Shown here piece by piece: positions 1 to 9,000 of a stretch of 10,471 nt of DNA. Within the stretch, counting starts at the first letter, position 1. Each line of letters begins with the position of its first letter. The notes under the pieces are model-generated. The model was not told the DNA's origin. It saw only the letters and a list, made by a program, of their open reading frames with translations, and searched no databases. This DNA is from Chloromonas sp. AAM2 (taxonomy: Eukaryota > Chlorophyta > Chlorophyceae > Chlamydomonadales > Chlamydomonadaceae). The stretch covers positions 781-11,251 of the forward strand of contig QAXH01004355.1 in NCBI GenBank assembly GCA_004335635.1, given 5' to 3'. A program made the position numbers and the translations under genes.

Positions 1-73
<73 letters not shown>
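1..73. repeat. (CA)n dinucleotide microsatellite
   Basis: An uninterrupted run of about 36 CA units begins at the first base, so its left end lies outside the window. It lies within the large last visible intron of the minus-strand gene, where the transcript would read (UG)n. A shorter impure CA/CAGA tract follows at about 140-170. UG-rich intronic tracts can bind splicing factors in other eukaryotes, but nothing here shows that they do. Confidence 0.97.
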
Positions 74-75
<2 letters not shown>

Positions 76-139
76 CTTGTTCAGGTGCGTGATTGATCTT
101 TACGCCATCTTCTCTTCCACTTCTGGGAGGGTACAGATG

Positions 140-170
140 TAAAAACACACACACAGACACACACACAAAA
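140..170. repeat. Imperfect CA-rich microsatellite
   Basis: Runs of CACACA are interrupted by one GA and bounded by A-tracts. It lies 67 bases from the long (CA)n tract and probably shares its origin. It produces low-complexity Thr/His or Cys/Val reading frames that are not genes. Confidence 0.85.
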
Positions 171-509
171 ACGCATGAAGTTGAATACTTTTGTAACTTT
201 TTGCCGCGGCAAGTTGCATACAAGACTCATTCAATTGTGGTTGAGAAGCTGCTACCAATCGCACACAAGGGGACATGAACAGTTTTGTAACTGGCAACAT
301 GGTGACCGTTTGCCAGTAAGGCTTGCTCCACTTCCCGTCCTTTTACCGCGAAAACTAACACAAACGATGACACAGCCGGATGTGAATGTCACAAGAACAA
401 GTGATAAATAACAAGTGTGTGCAGACCTGCTTTATTTGACCAGCAGGATAGGCAGCCAGTCAAGGTGTCCGGATCATGCAGGATCTATCAAGTCCTTCCG
501 ACCATGCAC

Positions 510-595
510 CTGAGCCTTGGCGCACTGGTCCACCAAACCCCCAAAGCCGAACGCCTCCAGCATATTGGGAGTGAGCATCATGAACGGAATGGCAC
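510..595 (-). CDS. DUF3429/TMEM69-like gene, internal exon (last one visible)
   Basis: The exon follows a strong acceptor (pyrimidine-rich tract ending CACGCACCAG) and ends at CAG/GTGCAT. It encodes 28 full codons, starting AIPFMMLTPN and ending DQCAKAQ, plus the last two bases of a split Gly codon. If the donor were not used, translation would run 10 more codons to a TGA at 478-480, giving a short tail unlike the family. Splicing onward is preferred because, in the family, the conserved Y-G-A motif comes within a few residues after this Q. Confidence 0.6.
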
Positions 596-1999
596 CTGGT
601 GCGTGAGACAAGACAAGGAAGGTTGGTCACTTGAGCACTACGGCTGCCAGAGTTTGCAGATTTGCCCAAAGCATTGCTTGGGCTCAAGTTAATACTTTGC
701 AGCCCTACATAAGGCAGGGGGCACTCGGTAATACAACACAAGCTGAGTATTGTATAAGGCAGCACAGCAACTGAGTGACTCCCACATATCGTGTGTGGAA
801 GGGTTAAATCAGGGTTTAGGGTTAGGGTTTGGGTTACACAGATTGACATACATGGTGTCTGCTCTGCCCATTTGCGAATGCATGCAGCTTGATAGCTGGG
901 TACATAGAGAGATGATATCATGTGTGGTCCGGCCCACCTGCAAATCCCAGCAGCTTGGGTATGTGTGGCATGGTCGCCAGAGCCACCTGGTGCGAGCCTA
1001 GCCATGTGAGGGGACCCGTGATCTCAGGACCCGACGCCTCTGCGGTCGCAGCCATGCCGCCTGTGCAAGAATATGTGGCAGCAGATGAGCGGCAGATGAG
1101 CAAGGAAGTGCAGCGGCGGCATATCCATGGATCTGTGAGCAGGCCCGTGACCCCCGGGCCTGATGAACGCACAGCTTTGGCTGAGGCCATGCCAGAGATT
1201 GGCATGCACCTCGGAGCATGTGGCGCCAGTGACCATTCCCAGCGCTCAACGCCAAAGAGCAGAATGAGCAAAATTCCTGTTTGTTAGGGCACACATTCGA
1301 TGCCATGAAGTCATGCATGGGCACATGAGGACCAACGCAAGATACACAAGCCGCTTGCCTGTGCTCAGAACAGCTCAGGAACACTGGCAACCGGCATTCA
1401 AGAATAGTCATTCATATTGTCATCATCTGGGAAGATTCAAGTGTCATGCATCATGCCAGTGTGTTTTTAGCGTCCTGAAAAAAACGTTTGCCAGTTCTGG
1501 GACAAGTTCTGGGACAAGTTTGCCAGTCCTGGGAGTACCAATGGAACCGGTGTTGTACGTGCCCGGTGTGGGGAGCAAGTGTCAACCTGGGGGTGCCATT
1601 TGCTGTGCGTGGTTCTCACAGGGACTGTGGGCATACTGTGTGTGTCAGGAAAACATGACCATGTGTGCCAGAAACAAATTGCTGACCATAACACACGCAT
1701 TAAAACTGGAAGTCAGTACCACCCATTGAGTTGTCCCAGAACTGGCAAACATTGTTTTTGCCATGGCCCACCTGTCGGTTTTGCCAGCCCAGGCGGGGGC
1801 ATGGGCGGCGGTTGACCAGCGGGGCCTCTCCATGTGTCTAAACGGGAGGAGGGCGAGCGGGGCGGAGCGCTGTCACGTGGGACGTTACTGCTGAGCTGGC
1901 GGCGGCAAACGGCCGAGGAACCGGCTCTCGAGGTGCTGGGAAGGCTGATGGCTGAGGCTGAGGCAGTGGTGGATATCCCATCCAAGCAAGTGCAGCCAT
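510..1999 (-). CDS. Partial gene for a DUF3429/TMEM69-family membrane protein
   Basis: A leftward gene spread over small exons. The best-supported parts are exons 938-986 and 510-595, joined over a GT-AG intron (596-937) with the split Gly codon restored. The product there reads HIPKLLGFAGAIPFMMLTP, then continues to an AKAQ end. This matches the start of DUF3429/TMEM69 proteins, where an I-P-x-x-L-G-x-A-G-x-I-P-F segment forms the first membrane helix and a Y-G-A-x-x-L-S-F-L-G-G segment follows soon after. That second segment is not found in bases 1-509, so the next exon must lie left of the window; the gene is cut by the window, not necessarily broken. A candidate first exon at 1877-1999 would supply an Ala/Pro/Ser-rich presequence, as expected for a mitochondrial or plastid inner-membrane protein. 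The function of the family is unknown. I am fairly sure of the two exons, moderately sure of the family and unsure of the 5' structure. Confidence 0.55.
811..836. repeat. Interstitial telomere-like tract (TTTAGGG/TTAGGG mix)
   Basis: The plus strand shows AGGGTTTAGGGTTAGGGTTT followed by GGGTT. This mixes plant-type TTTAGGG with TTAGGG. It lies inside the 596-937 intron of the minus-strand gene. It is too short and internal to be a chromosome end; it more likely reflects insertion of telomeric repeat during break repair. Confidence 0.8.
938..986 (-). CDS. DUF3429/TMEM69-like gene, upstream mini-exon
   Basis: The minimal exon is 49 bases, acceptor CTCGCACCAG and donor GCAG/GTGGGC, encoding VALATMPHIPKLLGFA plus the first base of Gly. 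Its phase (0 in, 1 out) fits the following exon exactly. The same frame stays open upstream to about 1270, so the true exon may be longer: another acceptor (TTCTTGCACAG) lies at about 1060 and ATG codons lie at about 1053 and 1190. The longer version would add a Gly/Thr/Ala-rich segment that occurs twice. Confidence 0.55.
1001..1193. repeat. Pair of diverged direct repeats
   Basis: Segments 1001-1058 and 1127-1193 resemble each other. On the minus strand both start GGCATGGC and continue with a similar block encoding GMA-x-A-x-A, then S-G-P, then T-G-x-L-T in one open frame. They could be a duplicated coding segment of an extended exon of the minus-strand gene, or an old intronic duplication. 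The alignment was made by eye. Confidence 0.45.
1486..1750. mobile_element. Possible MITE-like element with perfect 20 bp inverted ends
   Basis: GTTTGCCAGTTCTGGGACAA at 1486-1505 is exactly the reverse complement of 1731-1750. The left end also carries a tandem partial copy (1506-1517) and a third diverged copy at 1518-1535. The interior, about 225 bases, has no convincing coding sequence. The structure fits a small non-autonomous DNA element, or a hairpin-forming dispersed repeat, inside the long putative first intron of the minus-strand gene. No clear target-site duplication was recognised, so mobility is inference. The core TTTGCCAG recurs at about 309, 1774 and 2949. Confidence 0.5.
1877..1999 (-). 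CDS. Candidate first exon with transit-peptide-like sequence
   Basis: An ATG in good context (ACCATGG, first base 1999) opens a frame starting MAALAWMGYPPLPQ and continuing Ala/Pro/Ser/Arg-rich with no acidic residue except one Glu, as in algal organelle presequences. A second in-frame ATG lies 12 bases upstream (2011). Two donors, GTAACG after 1889 and GTGACA after 1877, both leave phase 0, which fits the acceptor of the exon at 938-986. If unspliced, the frame ends at a TAG near 1840. Assignment to the DUF3429-like gene is inference from strand, order and phase. Confidence 0.35.
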
Positions 2000-2011
2000 G
2001 GTGATTGGCAT

Positions 2012-2878
2012 TGAAGGTGCCCTGCATTCATTATCATTACAGGGCATCCGCAAATCTGCCCAAGGCAACCCACGAGTCTGCCAGAAGCAAGGTAAGCCAG
2101 AAGCCAGGGGCCCTGAGATTGCAACCCAGTATCAGTTCGAATCTCCGTTCGTTGTCAGCTTGTTGATTCGTCGGGGAGTCACCATGCAAAGATAGGAGTC
2201 TTGTTGCCTGGAAGGATGCACAACCGACGATATGTATTCCAGGAGTGTTTCATCAATTACCGTTTTGTGGAAAACACTTGCTTGATCACGTGGGGGTTTG
2301 CTGTACAGATGGTGGGAGGTGGGAGGATGCAGGCTAATGTGCTGAGCAATGCCACTGCGAAGCGGTTTAACAGCTGTTTCGATGAGCCGAGTTGGTGGAT
2401 GATTGATAATGATGTCACCCTTGCGGCAGATCCTCAATTAACCAGTCTCTCATGCTGAGGTCTGTGAGTTTAGTTCTTACATGCTGATAATGTAAGGTGG
2501 AAGTGCAGTCTGATGGAATATTATCTTCAATCCATCCTGCATCTCACCTGCTGGCTCCATGCTCTACCTCCTAGCAGTAACTGCCTCAAAGCCCTCTTCA
2601 TGGCGTAGCACGTTGACTACTGTTAAGCAAAGCTGGATGGAATAATGGCGATACCAGAGGCAAGTGACCACACGCACAGACAGGCCACATGGGAGGAGTG
2701 CACATGGCCCACATGCCTCGCCGGGAACGGACCGGTCGAGGCTGCACAGAGCTTCACTGGCTCAGCCTGCATCTGAAATTGCAGCCATCAAGCTGCGATA
2801 AGACGCACGAGGGTGTGCGATTGAGAGGGTTTTGCTCTGGTTCGAGGGCCCGAGAGCCTGAGAGCTGGCGTTTGCGAG
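2012..2878. other. Divergent intergenic region
   Basis: The stretch lies between the putative start of the leftward gene and the start of the rightward gene. Open frames on both strands here have no coherent domain, no matching splice sites and a more AT-rich character than the exons. A GGTGGGAGGTGGGAGG run occurs at about 2311-2326. Several ATG codons precede 2879 (for example in 2688-2720), so the rightward 5' UTR could hold upstream ATGs. No unambiguous TATA box or other promoter element was found. Confidence 0.5.
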
Positions 2879-3079
2879 ATGCAACCGCTGAATTCTACAG
2901 CATCGCGATGGATGACAGGGAGAATGCGCCCTGCGCTGGTGGCGCCAGTTTGCCAGGGCACACCACGGCCATCGGCAATGTCTGCTCGTCGGAAGTCATT
3001 ACTGCTAGCTGGTGGCCTGCCGCCATCAGCTCCACAGGCGATTACATCAGCATCGGCGTCCCTGCGACAAAACCCAGAG
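2879..3079 (+). CDS. Exon 1: transit-peptide-like N-terminus (residues 1-67)
   Basis: Starts at ATG 2879 and ends at GAG/GTAGAG in phase 0, matching the acceptor of exon 2. It encodes a basic, Ser/Ala/Pro-rich sequence without acidic residues until the last codon, containing SARRKSLLLAGG at 35-46. A twin arginine before a hydrophobic stretch is seen in Tat-pathway lumenal targeting. Without splicing the frame stops 21 bases later. The choice of this ATG rests on the frame, the transit-like composition and the phase match. Confidence 0.5.
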
Positions 3080-6000
3080 GTAGAGCCTGGCAAACCCTGA
3101 TTCGGCGGAGCTCGAGCATGAGCTTTTTGGGACAAATTTGTGTGTCCGCGCGTCCTCTCCTGCGCAGATTGCTCCAGGGACACGTTCAATCCCTGGATTG
3201 CAGCCCAATGTCAACAGAGGCTCGCAGCTGAAATCTCACTTGGCCATGGTGAGCTGGTGGGCGTAATGTGACGTGGGAGAGTCCGGGGCAGATCCGTCAT
3301 CATGAACCATATGGCAGTGCCTGCTGTTCCGGCAGCCTAAACGATGCAAACATGGAGCCAATCCACAGGGCAAAATTAGCTGAAGCATTGCACACCAGTC
3401 CCAACTGCTCCACCACAACCACCAGGGCCATGCTGTCACTCTCACAGCCGTGTGGTTCGGCATGCTCCAAGTTTCGGACACTCAAATGTCGGTATCCAAT
3501 GTAGCGTCGTGGTCAACCTACAGGGCAAGGTGTATCACGATGAAGCATTGCTGCGCCACGGACAGCCCACAGCTGGGCATGCACAATCCCCTAGCTCCTC
3601 ATTCCATGCACCATTTGTACATGCAACACCTGTGCAGGCCCTGCTATTTGCTCCAGTGCTCCTTGGCCTGGCGCCTGCCCCACCAGCCCATGCCGCCACA
3701 GCCACCTCGACAGCCACCACCACTACCACCACCAGCACGCCTTTGCTGCAGCGGTTTCACGAGTCACGTGCTGCAGCTACGCAGTCGGTTGAAACGTTTG
3801 TGAACAGCGTGGAGGGCTTGTGGACTGCTCGCTGTGTGATGTTCATTGCCTTCATGTATGTGGTCACACGCCAGCCCGACCCTCGCTCTCCTTCCTCTCA
3901 GGTAATGACACATTGCGATTTATCTATATGCTGCTTTTTCTGGACAAGCATGCCTCCGATTCTGGTTCTACACACCTGGCGCCATAAAGATTTTTCAGGC
4001 AGTCATGTTATCAATTTACCAGGGAATCTGTCGACCAGTATGACAGATGGATATGGATACTTAGTGCCAGCTTTGCCACCGGCCAACAGCTCAGCACGCC
4101 ACCAAACAGTGGCATGGTCTTCCTGTGAACGGTTGTTCTGACTTATACAGCTGCTAAATCTGCCCATGGCGATGTGGCAGCTGAGCAGCTCAGTCTGAGT
4201 GCACATAGCCCTTGCGACTGCACGCTGCCATTCGTTTTCAACACAAAACATCCTCATCACCCCATGTCACACCCCATCACACCCCATCACACCCCATGTC
4301 ACACGCCATCACACCCCATCACACCCCATGCCACACTCACCCCATGCCACCCCATCACTCACCGTCTTGCCTCACAGACGCCCAAGTCAGGGCCGTGCAG
4401 CAGGACCTGGCTCATTTCCCCCACCGGGGCAGTCGAAGTCGTCAACCCCAATCCCCGCTCCCGCTCCCCCAGCCGCACCCCCTCCGGCCGCCGTTCCGGC
4501 ACGCCCGGGCCAAAGCCCAAGACAGTCCAGCGTGCCGCTTCACCTGCACCCAAAACTACCGTGGCCCAGGCTTATGTGGTGGCCAGTGTGACAACCGGCC
4601 AGCAAGCAGGGACGGCCGGAGCTGGGCCGGGCGGCCCGAGCGTCAGCCCCCATAAGGGGAACGGAAACGAACCCGGGGTGCTGTTGGTGGGGCACACAGC
4701 GGCTGCAATGGACGCCATGGCGCCGTTGGGAAGGTGAGAAACGGCCACAGAAACGGCTGAAACCGTCAGCGCCTGAGTTTCCTGCGCATTCACAGCCTAT
4801 CTGCTTTGTTAGTATCTTGGGATGGGTGCGTCATTACAGACGTGTCAATTTTCATATGTGTCATCTTGATAACAGTAACGATTAAACAGCACCAGTGCGC
4901 ATTCGGCTCTGACGATGATGGCAACAGTTCAAACCGCATCACTGGCACATGCAAAAACTGGCACATGCAGTTCTGGCTCTTTAAACGCTGCTGAAACGTC
5001 TCTGGAAGCGCCTCCTTCGTGGTGTGTGGGGAGAAGGGAGTCTGGTCTGCTTGAACCTGCTTGCCGGTTTAGAACCTCTGGTCTGCATTCTGCCTTCCTG
5101 CGGGCGAACCCCTAGTGACATCTTCATTGTGTAGCCGTATTCGTGACCGCAACTGCAACGGCGGCTGCATGGTAATCTGTGGCGCTGTGTGCAGGTTTGT
5201 GAGAGATGATATGCTTCCAGCCGTTGTGCAAGCCGCCAGGGCCGGTTCCATGTCCCCGCCACCGGCATCCTACGCTGTTTCTGCCAAAAGCAAGGGCATG
5301 AAATCCCTTTGGACTGACGACATGCTTACCGTTTCTATGAGAACAGCTGCCAGCCCTGTACGTGAAGCAGCACGTGACAAGTTCGCATCAGCCAGTAACG
5401 GAAATGGAAACGGAAAACGTGCAACGAGCGGGAATAGCGAGAAGCCTGCTCTAGCGGGTGTGCAGCTGGCCGGCTGGGCGGCACGGTCGGTGACAAGCGC
5501 ACGGACCTATGGTTTGAAGGGGGTCACGAACAGCAATGGCAACGGCATGACGACCGCAGTTGTAACCGCAGCAACTGCCGGTGCAGCCAAGCTTTCCCCT
5601 CCCGGAGTGCGGGCATCTGCTGCGGCTGTGGTGGCAGGCGTGGCTTCCGTCCCCGCTGCCCCGGCCACGCCGCTCACACTCAACCCCGTCTTTCCGCCGT
5701 CCCGCCCGCACCACCCCCGCCCCGTTACCCTCTCCGCCGCATTCCCCGCTTCCGGCCCTGGAGCCGTTTCCAGCAACCAACTACCAACCACCCAACCATG
5801 GGCTGCGCCCAATTATGACGCCTCCCCGCTGCTTCCCGCAATCGATATGGAGGCACTCGAAGGCGCCCTGGTCAGCAGCATTGTGGCATTTAACCTCGCC
5901 CTCACAACCCGCAAGCCCCTGCCAGAGTTCGTCCCAACCCAGTCCAAGGTCGCCGCCCTGGTGTCCAAGTTTGGCGGTGGCGTGTCCAAGGCATCCAAGG

Positions 6001-9000
6001 CTGACCCTCCCGTCAGCCAGGTGGTTGCCCGCAACCTTGCCTTGGAGGTTGAAGCCAAGGCGGCAGCAGCTGCTGCTGCGGACAAAGCGATCGGTGTTGC
6101 AGCTTCGGCTGCGGCCTCCACGATCACACCGGCAGCACCCAGTGGCTCGGCTCCCGACGCACACACCAATCAGATGATGCAAGGGGTGGTTGAGGAGGCG
6201 CGGGGGGCGATGGCGGCCGCGGCCGGGGCGGCAGCGGGGACGGGGACGGGAGCGGGAACTCAGGAGCATGTGCAACAGGAGGCAGCGGTGGCCAGGTGGA
6301 CTGGAATGATCAAGTCGTCCCCGGCCACAGCAGCTGATGCTGTTGCAGAGGTACGGGAGTTGATTGATAAATCCAATAAACAAATAAACGCAATCTGATA
6401 AATCGATAAACATTAAACAAACTATTATTATTAATTAATTAATTATCAATTATTAATCAATTGATTGATAAAAAATGCTGTAGCATCGTCAACATCATCG
6501 TCATCATCATCTGCTGCTGCTGCAGCCTGATGCCCCAGCAGTTGCCAGGGTGCATGGCCGTGCATCTTTGTCTTGCATCTGTAACGGCACATTTCATGCA
6601 CTCCGGGCAGGTGCATAGGTCCCTACACTGTTGGGCCTGCAATACCGCAAGCAGTATGCAAAGAGCCAAGTAGTGATGCATAACTTGATTCCGATGACCA
6701 TTTTAGCGACCTTGACTTGGTTGAGCTCATTACACATCATATCACCATCATATCCAGCATCTGTGACGTCTTACTTGGCTCAGCAATAAGGCCACACCAT
6801 GCGGTTCCGCCTGCAGGTGCGTGCCGTCGCGGAGGCGCTCATGGCGGACGTGCGGGGCACACTCACCTCGCTGGACGCCGACGCCATTATCAGCGGAAAC
6901 GCAGCAACGGAGGGGGCGGTGGCGGGCGGGGAAATGGCGGCCGCCACGGCTGAGGCGCTTAGGGTGGGCAATGGAAAGAGCAAGGTGAGAGGGTCTTGGC
7001 AGTTGGTTGGTGGTTGGTGGTTGGTTGGTGGTTGCTGGGCAGAGGAAAGTTCGTGTACCTGGACAGCTCCCTCGCAGCTAGTGTCTGATCCTGCCCATGG
7101 TGTTACCTTATGCGGAAAATCTAGAGACGTTTTCATGGTCAATTTCGCAGTGTTTGGCGCCTCGGATCTTCATTGCGCACGTGATAACAACCGATGGCTT
7201 TACCTTAACGTGCTCCTTTCGCCGCTGCAGCCTGTTATGAGCACATGTCATGGCTGGACTGCTCTCGTCACTGGCTGTGCTTCACATGGGCCGACGCACT
7301 ACACAAAATCATGGGGGTTGATACCACTAAACATACGATCTCTCCAAAACCAGGTTGTGCCCAAGATCAGCATGTACGGGCTGGCACTGCAATGTATGCC
7401 CGCCATTGTAATTTGCTTGTGCCTGTGCAGCCTGCCTCCAAGCCCAAGCCCAAGTCCAAGTGGAACCAATTCACTTGGGCGTGGGGCATGAAAGAGGTGC
7501 CGACCTTCCTCGACCCCATCCGCTCACTACTGGCGCTCAAGGCTCCCGCTGCACGCTCCAAGTAAGGGGCTAGGGTCAGCTAGGCTTAGGGTTTGGGTCA
7601 GTCTAGGGTTAGTCTAGGGCTCGGGGTTGGGTTGGTCTAGGGTTAGTCTAGGGTTAGGAGGCTTACGGTCAGGTTAGTGTTGCGTCCGCTCATGGCACCC
7701 ACTGCACGCTGTAAATGGGTACGATTGTATATATGGTAGGTAGGGCTGGATAGGTAGGGTTGGGTAAAGTTGAGTAAGATGAGTAGGGCTCCAAGTGAGT
7801 CCAGGGTTACGCCACCTTTCCTCCAAAGAGGAAGCGGGGGAGGGCGGGGTGAGGGGGGGCTTAGAGGCAGGACGCGCACGGGGCATTCCAACATTGCCAT
7901 GGCATGCAAGAAAACAAACACATGCATAAGCAAGTTCGTGCTCGGCTGCCAAGTGTCCAATACTGGGGTAACTGTTGAGGGACAGACAGGACACGAAAGT
8001 TTGAACAGAAGCAGCACACGCAGTAAAGAAGCAACTGGGACCGGCGTGGCTGTGATGTCATCTGCCAACTGACGATTGTGGCTTGCGACCGTTTCTTCAG
8101 GTACGACCCTATGACTTCCCTGCGGGACTGGGCGCCGCCACAGGGCGCCGTCCCCTCCTGGGACCCCCTCCACCGCCTGCACTCGATAGCCAGACGCAAC
8201 AGCGACGGCGGAGACGCGTCGGTTGGCCTAACCGCCAGGAAACCGCCGAGCAAGTACGACGCTGTCGCTCAGCTGATCGAGTTTCTGGCAGCCCTGCCGC
8301 AGCTGGTTGAGAGTGCAGAGTGGGCGGAGGCCGCGGCAGCCGACCCCCTCAGATATGTGAGTCAGAGTTGGTCAACAGTGCGTTGATTGTTTTATCATAA
8401 AGGGCCCTTGTATTGATAACAGTAAGGGGGCAGTGGCAGGGCCGCACTTGGTTAGGAGCGTGATACAAACGGTGGCAGATACCTACGGTGAGCATGAGGG
8501 GGCAGATACCTACGGTGGCATGCATGGCTCTATATAGCACGTGAAGGGCAGATGGCGGTCAGCTCGTTTGTTACAGGCGTGATTGCGCCTAGGTGACACG
8601 CATTGCTCTGTATTGTCGCCTGGATACGCATGTGCTGGCAGTTTCGTAACTGTCTCTCTGCTGCTCCCCATGCAAAGTCACTGGCCACATCACACGCATG
8701 TCACTGTCACGTGCAGTTGATTGCCGAGGCCGCTGGCCGGCCCACCAGCACCGTCCTGCTGGCCAGCAGTGCAGTGGCCGCCCGAGTGGGCATCACCAGC
8801 GTGCCCAGGCACAGGAAGCGGTCCCGCTGGTCGAAGTACGACCCGCTGGCAGACCTGTTCTCTCCAGAGGTGCGCTGCTGTCGATACTGGGGAAGTCAAC
8901 CGATTGGATTGGTTGATTGTTAGCTCGTCATGTTCTTATTGCTGGAACTGCCAAAACCCTGGGATCAGTCAAAACTTGCTGCGCAGCAGCGACGATTTCG

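Noticed and set aside
460..1005. 181-codon minus-strand open frame
   Set aside because: It spans the real small exons in another frame, is Cys/Ser/Leu-rich without domain logic and crosses telomere-like sequence. The in-phase two-exon model explains the region better.
922..1287. Plus-strand open frame with Pro/Ala/Met content
   Set aside because: It looked exon-like at first, but the repeated block and the recognisable family signature are on the minus strand, so this is its shadow.
1840..2000. Plus-strand exon-like frame containing EEPALEVLGRLMAEAEAVVD
   Set aside because: It has no acceptor or start in a matching phase and lies opposite the transit-peptide-like minus-strand exon; probably a codon-bias shadow.
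2128..2155. GTTCGAATCT resembling a tRNA T-loop
   Set aside because: The flanking bases do not form the five-pair stem, and no anticodon arm or acceptor stem was found.
2132..2437. 101-codon minus-strand open frame
   Set aside because: AT-rich, without a domain, splice partners or coding-type codon use; treated as chance.
2689..3231. 180-codon plus-strand open frame
   Set aside because: Different frame from the transit-like exon; Trp/Arg/Cys-rich mixed composition and no donor joining the later exons. It remains possible as 5' UTR overlap.
3452..3637. Upstream extension of exon 2 from a GTG
   Set aside because: GTG is not a normal nuclear start codon, and the extension lacks an ATG and a transit-like character. 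Splicing at 3638 fits exon 1 in phase.
5451..6413. Long minus-strand open frames opposite exon 4
   Set aside because: They arise from the GC-rich, Ala-rich codons of the plus strand and have no splice or domain support.
7643..8253. Minus-strand open frames over intron 6 and exon 7
   Set aside because: They overlap simple repeats and a phase-validated plus-strand exon; no coherent domain.
8529..8538. CTATATAG resembling a TATA box
   Set aside because: It lies inside a well-supported intron with no new start or first exon downstream.
8101..8892. Possible Rubisco-binding motif of pyrenoid proteins (D/N-W-R/K-x-x-hydrophobic)
   Set aside because: RDWAPP and RSRWSKY contain Trp near basic residues but do not fit the published pattern, so no pyrenoid role is claimed.
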